Of a DNA stretch of 38,986 nucleotides, positions 34,165 through 38,986 are shown in pieces. Positions within the stretch are counted from its first letter, which is position 1. Every line of letters begins with the position of its first letter. This DNA comes from Oscillospiraceae bacterium (GTDB lineage Bacteria > Bacillota_A > Clostridia > Oscillospirales > CAG-272): the NCBI GenBank assembly GCA_015063335.1, contig SVUH01000014.1:1-38986 (forward strand), in the 5' to 3' direction. Under the pieces are notes generated by a model. The model saw nothing but the letters and a program-made list of their open reading frames with translations. It searched no databases and was not told the origin of the DNA. A program made the translations under genes and the position numbers.

Positions 34165-34193
34165 TTGCAAAACGGGAAATAATATGATATAAT
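34165..34193 (+). promoter_or_regulatory. Sigma-A promoter of rpmE
   Basis: TTGCAA (34165-34170), 17 bp, TATAAT (34188-34193), preceded by an A/T-only stretch. The 18 nt ending at the -35 box are identical to those of the rimP promoter. Confidence 0.85.
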
Positions 34194-34208
34194 ACCCATG
34201 TTTGCGAA

Positions 34209-34228
34209 CCGATGTCAAAGAACATCGG
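34209..34228 (+). promoter_or_regulatory. rpmE 5' leader hairpin, candidate L31 regulatory element
   Basis: CCGATGT (34209-34215) pairs with ACATCGG (34222-34228) around CAAAGA. It sits between the predicted transcript start (about 34200) and the ribosome binding site (34241-34245). Autoregulatory L31 leaders have been proposed in Firmicutes; whether this one matches that motif needs a covariance search. Confidence 0.5.
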
Positions 34229-34253
34229 AATAATAGAAACGAGGTATATTAAG

Positions 34254-34463
34254 ATGAAATCCGGAATCCATCCCAATTATGAAGAGTGCGTAATTCGTTG
34301 CGCCTGCGGCGAAACCGTTACCACCAAGTCTACCAACGGCGGAGAGATGAGAGTTGAAATTTGCTCCAAGTGCCACCCCTTCTTCACGGGTAAGCAGAAG
34401 TTCGTTGACGTTGGCGGACGCGTTGATAAGTTTAAGAGAAGACTTGAGAGCGTAGGAAAGTAA
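34254..34463 (+). CDS. rpmE: 50S ribosomal protein L31, zinc-binding form
   Basis: A 69-residue L31, [11 protein letters not shown] at the N-terminus, with the four cysteines of the zinc-binding form in IRCACGE and [18 protein letters not shown]. The frame opens earlier at 34212, but that position is inside the leader hairpin; ATG 34254 has GAGGT about 8 nt upstream and gives the standard L31 N-terminus. It is monocistronic by its own promoter and terminator. Zinc-independent paralogues, if present, would lie elsewhere. Confidence 0.97.
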   Translation: MKSGIHPNYEECVIRCACGETVTTKSTNGGEMRVEICSKCHPFFTGKQKFVDVGGRVDKFKRRLESVGK

Positions 34464-34483
34464 TTTTTTATGGCTCTGAAAAT

Positions 34484-34520
34484 AAAGGCAGGCATTTTAG
34501 AAGTGCCTGCCTTTGTTTTC
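34484..34520 (+). terminator. Rho-independent terminator after rpmE
   Basis: A perfect 11-bp stem (34484-34494 with 34504-34514) with a 9-nt loop, followed by GTTTTCTC. The T-run is modest, so some read-through into hflX is possible; no separate hflX promoter is evident. Confidence 0.85.
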
Positions 34521-34549
34521 TCAATTTCGTTTGTAAAGGAATTAAAACT

Positions 34550-35848
34550 ATGGAATATACTGATAAAAAATTAAAGGACAGAGCAGTGCTTGTCGGACTT
34601 GTTTGGGGAAGTGAAACGCAGGAGAGCGTTGACAAGAGCCTTGACGAGCTTGAACGCTTGCTTGAAACGGCAGGTGGAGAGGCGGTTGCAAGACTTACTC
34701 AGAATAAGGATACGCCCGACGTGCGCACGGTTATAGGAAGCGGCAAGGCTTCCGAGCTTGCCTATCTTTGCGCCTGCAACGACGTAACGCTGGTGGTGTT
34801 TGATTGCGAGCTTTCTCCGTCGCAGATAAGAAATATTGAGGATATAGTCGGAGATGGAGTCAGAGTTATCGACCGCTCCATGCTTATACTTGATATTTTT
34901 GCTTTGCACGCGGTCACGGGAGAGGGAAAGCTTCAGGTTGAGCTTGCTCAGCTTAAATATACCGCGCCCCGCCTTATGGGTAAAGGAACAGAGCTTTCAA
35001 GACTCGGAGGCGGAATAGGAACGCGAGGTCCCGGAGAATCCAAGCTTGAAACGGATAGACGCCACCTCATGCGCCGTGTGCATGCGCTCGAGGCGCAGAT
35101 CGCCGAAATGGACAAAAACAGAAAGACCATGCGTGCCGCAAGAGATAAGAGCGGTATTCCCGAAATTGCCATAGTCGGATATACCAATGCGGGAAAATCC
35201 ACGCTCTTAAACAGACTTACAGATGCGGGTATTCTTGCAGAGGACAAGCTTTTTGCAACGCTTGACCCGACAACGAGAAAATTTACGCTTCCCTGCGGAG
35301 AACCCGTATTGCTTACGGATACGGTTGGGTTTATAAATAAGCTCCCCCACCACCTGGTGCGCGCATTCCGTTCGACACTTGAAGAAGCGTGCAACGCAGA
35401 TATTTTAATGATAATAATAGACGCGTCTGACGAAAACTTCCGAGAGCAGCTTGCTGTCACGGAAAATCTGCTTTGTGAGCTTGGCGCATCGGGAAAGCCT
35501 ATACTTTACGTCTTTAATAAGTGCGACAAAGGAATAGTAGACTTAGGCTCGCTCGGACGCGAGGCGGCAGAGAACACCGTTTATATTTCCGCGTTGACGG
35601 GACAGGGCTGTGAGCTTATGGTGTCAAGGATAGAGGGAATGATCCTCGCAGATAAGCGCAGAGTGACGTATCTCATTCCCAACAGTGAGGCGGGAGCGGT
35701 GAACACGCTCTACAAAAATGCGACTGTCGAGAGCGTTGAGTACGGAGCAGAGGGGATCACTGTCGTGGCGCTTGCCGATGCAAAGGCGAGGGGTATTATG
35801 AGAAAATACGCCGTTGACGATATACCCGAAGAGACGGACGAGGATTGA
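34550..35848 (+). CDS. hflX: GTPase HflX
   Basis: Ribosome-associated GTPase that splits stalled or hibernating 70S particles. The 432-residue protein has the HflX N-terminal domain (about 10-110; TVIGSGKASELA, LVVFDCELSPSQIRNIE), the linker motif GTRGPGESKLETDRR with a following coiled coil (about 160-200), the G domain with G1 GYTNAGKST (210-218), a DPTTRK switch, DTVGFI and NKCD, and a C-terminal domain. ATG 34550 has AAGGA about 11 nt upstream. It follows the rpmE terminator by 30 nt and precedes the YigZ gene by 36 nt. Confidence 0.95.
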   Translation: MEYTDKKLKDRAVLVGLVWGSETQESVDKSLDELERLLETAGGEAVARLTQNKDTPDVRTVIGSGKASELAYLCACNDVTLVVFDCELSPSQIRNIEDIVGDGVRVIDRSMLILDIFALHAVTGEGKLQVELAQLKYTAPRLMGKGTELSRLGGGIGTRGPGESKLETDRRHLMRRVHALEAQIAEMDKNRKTMRAARDKSGIPEIAIVGYTNAGKSTLLNRLTDAGILAEDKLFATLDPTTRKFTLPCGEPVLLTDTVGFINKLPHHLVRAFRSTLEEACNADILMIIIDASDENFREQLAVTENLLCELGASGKPILYVFNKCDKGIVDLGSLGREAAENTVYISALTGQGCELMVSRIEGMILADKRRVTYLIPNSEAGAVNTLYKNATVESVEYGAEGITVVALADAKARGIMRKYAVDDIPEETDED

Positions 35849-35884
35849 CGGATAAAAAGCAAAAAGCAGTTTAAGGAGATTTTC

Positions 35885-36517
35885 ATGGATAACATGAAAG
35901 AGTTTTTCACTACGCTTAAAGAGGAAGCGCACGTGGAATTTGAAGAAAAGCGCTCTATATTTATAGGTCACGCAATTCGGACGGATACCGAAGAAGAAGC
36001 GCAGGAATATATAAAAAAGATAAAAAAACAGTATAACGATGCAACTCACAACGTCTCTGCATACACCATGAAGAACGGAATTATCGCGAGATATTCCGAT
36101 GACGGTGAGCCGCAGGGCACGTCGGGCATGCCCACGCTTGACGCGATAAGAAAAAGCGGCGTTGATAACGCTTGTGTCGTAATAACGAGATATTTCGGCG
36201 GAACGCTTCTCGGTGCAGGCGGACTTGTCCGCGCATATTCTCATACTGCGTCGCTCGCTCTAATGGAGGCGGGAATTATCACCTATGAGCCGTATTGCGA
36301 ATACGAGCTTAGGTGCGGGTATTCGGAATATCAAAAATACAATTCGTATTTTTGTGATATGGGAGTTCTTGTAGACGACACGCTTTTTGAGGATCAGGTC
36401 ACCCTGCGCTTTGCGGTAAAACGCAGAGTCAGTGAGCAAATTGTGACGAAAATAAAAGAAATGAGCTATGGTAGAGATGTCCCCGAAAGGACAGGTGAGA
36501 GGTATGACTTTAGGTAA
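35885..36517 (+). CDS. yigZ: YigZ / IMPACT family protein
   Basis: A 210-residue UPF0029 protein. The N-terminal IMPACT domain (about 15-125) has FEEKRSIFIGHA, DDGEPQGTSGMPTLDAI and VVITRYFGGTLLGAGGLVRAYSHTA; a smaller DUF1949-like C-terminal domain follows (about 140-200). Eukaryotic IMPACT is a translational regulator; the bacterial role is not established. The first ATG (35885) has AAGGAGA about 7 nt upstream. Its end overlaps the downstream lipoprotein start by 14 nt. Confidence 0.92.
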   Translation: MDNMKEFFTTLKEEAHVEFEEKRSIFIGHAIRTDTEEEAQEYIKKIKKQYNDATHNVSAYTMKNGIIARYSDDGEPQGTSGMPTLDAIRKSGVDNACVVITRYFGGTLLGAGGLVRAYSHTASLALMEAGIITYEPYCEYELRCGYSEYQKYNSYFCDMGVLVDDTLFEDQVTLRFAVKRRVSEQIVTKIKEMSYGRDVPERTGERYDFR

Positions 36518-38066
36518 AAATACATGCCGTGCTTTGGCGATCGCGATTTGCTTTATTTTTATAATAAGTGTGGTATCTTGCAATAACAATGCGGATAATT
36601 CTGCTCTTGAGCAGCTTAAAAATATGCAGAGTATGCAAACAACGCAAGTCGAGGAGACCGAGCCCGCAATTGATAACGTACAGAAATACAGAATTGTAAT
36701 TTCGGCAGGCGCATCGGACGAGGTGCTTGACAAGGCGCTTGAGCTTTCTTCTGCTGTGACCGGTAAAACGGGCAAGACTTGTACGGTAGTCCGTGATACA
36801 GATTCGGTTATTGCGAATGATGATACCATGGAAATACAGCTCGGTTACGTTGACCGCCAAGAGGCAAGAGAAGCTATGGGACGTCTGAAAAGAGACGACT
36901 ATTTGTGCGCAAAATTTTCCGATGCCGTAGTTCTTGGCGGTAAGGTAGAAAGTGCCGACGTAAGCGCGGTGGATAAATTTATTTCCGAAGTTCTCCCTCG
37001 CGCAGAGGGCAAAACGATCATAAACGACGATGATGGCTTTAACGTGAGCGCAAGCTACGAGTTGAGCGAAATAATGCTTTGCGGTATAGGGCTTGGAAAT
37101 TACGGTATTGTCTGTGATGCGCAAGCAAGCGGTGTTGCGGAAACATTCAGAGAGCTGCTCGCGGATAAATGCGGGGCATACTCAGATATATCCAATAAAC
37201 CGCACGATGATATTCGAGAGATAATATTCAAGCTTTCTGATAGTGAGCAGGTCGGATATTGCAGCATTTACCGCCAAAATGAAGACGTTTTGGTCGAGTC
37301 TGACAGCATCTACGGCCTGTCTGTGGCTGTATGTAAGCTTTATGACATTGCGCTCGGCTCTGTTAAAGACGGAATCGGATATATCAATATATCTTCTCCG
37401 CTGTTTTATTCGTGCGAGGCTGGCGATCTTTCTGTTATGTCGGTGGTGGTCGACGAAGACAACGTGTCCGAGCTTGGCAGCGTGCTTTCGCTGATCGATA
37501 TAAGCTCTGTTGACGTAATGACGGTTGGCGCTGTGACGAGGGAGGCATGGATGGTATCCAAAGCCCATATTCCTGCCAACTATTCGTATGAGCTTTATAC
37601 GCTTGAGGATAATAAATATTTTCCTATAGTTTATAATACTGAAAGCTTTGATAGTCTTCATATCGCAGTTGACGAAACGCCTGATTCTTTATGCTTGAGT
37701 GTGGGTGACGGAGAAAATGAGGTTCGCTGGGTCACGGTATATGAAAAGAAAGCGGATAACAGGCAGGCGAACGTTGATACAGTATTGGATAACGTGAGCG
37801 CTTCCTCGCATGGACTTATCGCCACATATATCGGTGCTTTGGGTTGCAACTCGGATTTTTGTGTGACACACGAAGGCTCTGCCGTTGTATATTTTTCTTG
37901 CATCGGTGACGACGATAAGGAGAGAAATGCATTGGCCGTAGTTACCGACAAAATTATGGATTGCGAAGAAATATACGGCAAAATGATCGGTGAGGGGGAT
38001 GCATTCTGCATTTTTGCTACGGTGAGTAATATCTATTGCCCCGAATATTTAGACCTTGCTATATAA
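36504..38066 (+). CDS. Lipoprotein with a degenerate EEP-like C-terminal region
   Basis: A 520-residue predicted lipoprotein. A signal segment (about 9-25) ends in SVVSC with acylated Cys26, followed by a Ser/Gln/Glu-rich linker. Residues 62-165 (YRIVISAGASDEVLDKALELSS, EIQLGYVDRQEAREAM) resemble the alpha/beta N-terminal domains of some glycoside hydrolases. Residues 308-520 follow the layout of the endonuclease/exonuclease/phosphatase fold: VMSVVVD where VMSFNV is usual, VDVMTVGAV for PDVIGLQEV, PIVYNTESF, VRWVTVYEKK for the His strand, and HGLIATYIGALGCNSD for the GDFN strand. The usual catalytic Asn, Glu, His and Asp are absent. These relationships are inferred by eye. ATG 36504 has AGGTGAGAGG upstream. 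The function is unknown. Confidence 0.75.
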   Translation: MTLGKNTCRALAIAICFIFIISVVSCNNNADNSALEQLKNMQSMQTTQVEETEPAIDNVQKYRIVISAGASDEVLDKALELSSAVTGKTGKTCTVVRDTDSVIANDDTMEIQLGYVDRQEAREAMGRLKRDDYLCAKFSDAVVLGGKVESADVSAVDKFISEVLPRAEGKTIINDDDGFNVSASYELSEIMLCGIGLGNYGIVCDAQASGVAETFRELLADKCGAYSDISNKPHDDIREIIFKLSDSEQVGYCSIYRQNEDVLVESDSIYGLSVAVCKLYDIALGSVKDGIGYINISSPLFYSCEAGDLSVMSVVVDEDNVSELGSVLSLIDISSVDVMTVGAVTREAWMVSKAHIPANYSYELYTLEDNKYFPIVYNTESFDSLHIAVDETPDSLCLSVGDGENEVRWVTVYEKKADNRQANVDTVLDNVSASSHGLIATYIGALGCNSDFCVTHEGSAVVYFSCIGDDDKERNALAVVTDKIMDCEEIYGKMIGEGDAFCIFATVSNIYCPEYLDLAI

Positions 38067-38400
38067 AAATCTTTTCAAGCCTTAATATATCGTCAAGTGA
38101 GTCGCAAAGCAATAAATAACTTTGCTTCACCATAAGCTCACTTTGCTCGCTGCGCGCGTTCTTTAAGCATAAAACGTTTTCCGAAACCTTGTCTATTTCG
38201 CGAAAGCTTACGCAGAAGCCGAGATACGTGCGACGTGTGTTCCAGTATTCGACGAGCGTGTCGGAGTCTTGATTGCCGTCGCGAACGTCAGATGCAAGCT
38301 CCTTCATTGTGCTTACCGTATCACTGACGTATTTAATATTGAAGATCATAAGCGAGATCACTGCCGTGAACAACAGTAATGAAATAATTAACGATTTCAT
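38059..38400 (-). CDS. DUF4363 family small membrane-anchored protein
   Basis: A 113-residue protein with one N-terminal membrane helix (about 2-22; SLIISLLLFTAVISLMIFNI) and a helical extracytoplasmic domain. Size, layout and position fit DUF4363, which usually accompanies DUF421 (YetF-like) genes in Firmicutes. The frame is open to 38475, but ATG 38400 has GGAGG about 6 nt upstream and shares ATGA with the DUF421 stop, so the pair is coupled. Its 3' end overlaps the convergent lipoprotein gene by 8 nt and no terminator is seen between them. Confidence 0.82.
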   Translation of the reverse strand: MKSLIISLLLFTAVISLMIFNIKYVSDTVSTMKELASDVRDGNQDSDTLVEYWNTRRTYLGFCVSFREIDKVSENVLCLKNARSEQSELMVKQSYLLLCDSLDDILRLEKIFI

Positions 38401-38986
38401 GAAGCCTCCTTCTTGGTTATTATTCTTTCCTCGCCGGAGTCGCTTATCATCATAAGGTATACGTCCTTTGTGCATGTTCCGCGCTTTTTTAACTTTTGAT
38501 AAAGCTGTGCGCGCGTAAGCCCTACGGTTGACAGCCCGTGATCGTTTACCGTACCGTTGTCTACTATTATATGAAATATTCCTGATTCCTTTACGGAAAT
38601 ATTAAGCTGCTGACAGGTAGGCTGTGCGTACTTTGCCTTTGGAATGATGGTTATCTTTCCGCTTTTTTCAAGTATTGCGTAAAGTACCTCGTCTATATCG
38701 CTGTATCCGTTTTGTCTTAATTCGGTCACAAGCTCGTCGAGCGTTAGCCTTGCTTCAAGCATGGCTTTGCGACAAAGTCTACCATTTTCTATAAGTGTTG
38801 ACGGGCGCGCGGTGACAAGACCTTTGAGACGCGGAAATGCAACTATAAGGGCGGAGGAACATATTTCGAAGGTGATTAATATAATTATAGGTATAATCGA
38901 GTGAAAAACGGGAATATTACTGTCAGTTATTGGCAAAGAAGCAATTTCGGAGATCAAAAGAGTTACCACAAGGTCGGATACCTCAA
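38397..38986 (-). CDS. DUF421 (YetF-like) membrane protein, N-terminus outside window
   Basis: The leftward frame is open at the right edge, reading EVSDLVVTLLISEIASLPIT before continuing for about 195 residues in all, so the start and first membrane helix are missing. A membrane segment (IIPIIILITFEICSSALIVAF) is followed by the DUF421 cytoplasmic region: STLIENGRLCRKAMLEARLTLDELVTELRQNGYSDIDEVLYAILEKSGKITII in outline. DUF421 proteins of the YetF/YkjA group occur in spore formers, some being linked to spore germination or membrane properties; the function is not established. Its stop overlaps the DUF4363 start (ATGA). Confidence 0.9.
   Translation of the reverse strand, partial: EVSDLVVTLLISEIASLPITDSNIPVFHSIIPIIILITFEICSSALIVAFPRLKGLVTARPSTLIENGRLCRKAMLEARLTLDELVTELRQNGYSDIDEVLYAILEKSGKITIIPKAKYAQPTCQQLNISVKESGIFHIIVDNGTVNDHGLSTVGLTRAQLYQKLKKRGTCTKDVYLMMISDSGEERIITKKEAS

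Noticed and set aside
1..38986. CRISPR arrays, insertion sequences, prophage, tRNA or rRNA genes
   Set aside because: No periodic repeats, transposase or phage-like frames, terminal inverted repeats or tRNA-like cloverleaf sequences were recognised on reading both strands.

Overview
The window looks like chromosomal core sequence from an uncultured-type, spore-forming member of the class Clostridia (low-GC Gram-positive); I cannot name the family. The grounds are a full-length Spo0A, a class II GalT, DUF1934, DUF4317 and YetF-like (DUF421) proteins, the rimP-nusA-rnpM-ylxQ-infB order, the yybS-gdpP-rplI-dnaB order, strong AGGAGG-type ribosome binding sites and near-consensus sigma-A promoters. 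I see no tRNA, rRNA, insertion sequence, prophage or CRISPR array.

Layout. 1-3556 is read leftwards: an end-truncated small membrane protein, spo0A, a terminator, then a galT / cytidylate-kinase-like pair. 3605-8317 is read rightwards: DUF1934, a heterodimeric ABC exporter pair and a DUF308 membrane protein, closed by a bidirectional terminator at 8325-8352. 8360-17907 is one leftward aromatic operon in the order leader peptide, DAHP synthase, tyrA, aroB, aroA, aroC, an MFS transporter, pheA, an aroE-aroK fusion and aroQ. It holds every enzyme from erythrose-4-phosphate plus PEP to chorismate and on to the Phe and Tyr branch points. 17935-26875 is a second leftward operon: DUF2232 (yybS), gdpP, rplI, dnaB, tilS and ftsH. 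From a divergent promoter region near 26.9 kb, rimP, nusA, rnpM, ylxQ and infB run rightwards to a terminator at 32026. They are followed by an AraC-type regulator with DUF4317, then rpmE, hflX, a YigZ/IMPACT protein and an orphan lipoprotein. At the right edge a leftward DUF421 / DUF4363 pair enters the window.

The most notable find is the 5' leader of the aromatic operon (17676-17907). A consensus-like promoter is followed by a well-placed ribosome binding site and a 22-codon open reading frame in which 8 residues are Phe or Tyr, including the run YLYFYYF. The stop codon is followed at once by a segment that can pair with the loop and 3' arm of a terminator hairpin just before the DAHP synthase gene. 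This has the layout of a ribosome-mediated attenuator that senses both Phe and Tyr. Other points worth checking are an inverted repeat over the spo0A promoter, an 18-nt element shared exactly by the rimP and rpmE promoters, structured 5' leaders on both of those mRNAs, and a lipoprotein that looks like an endonuclease/exonuclease/phosphatase-type domain without its catalytic residues.
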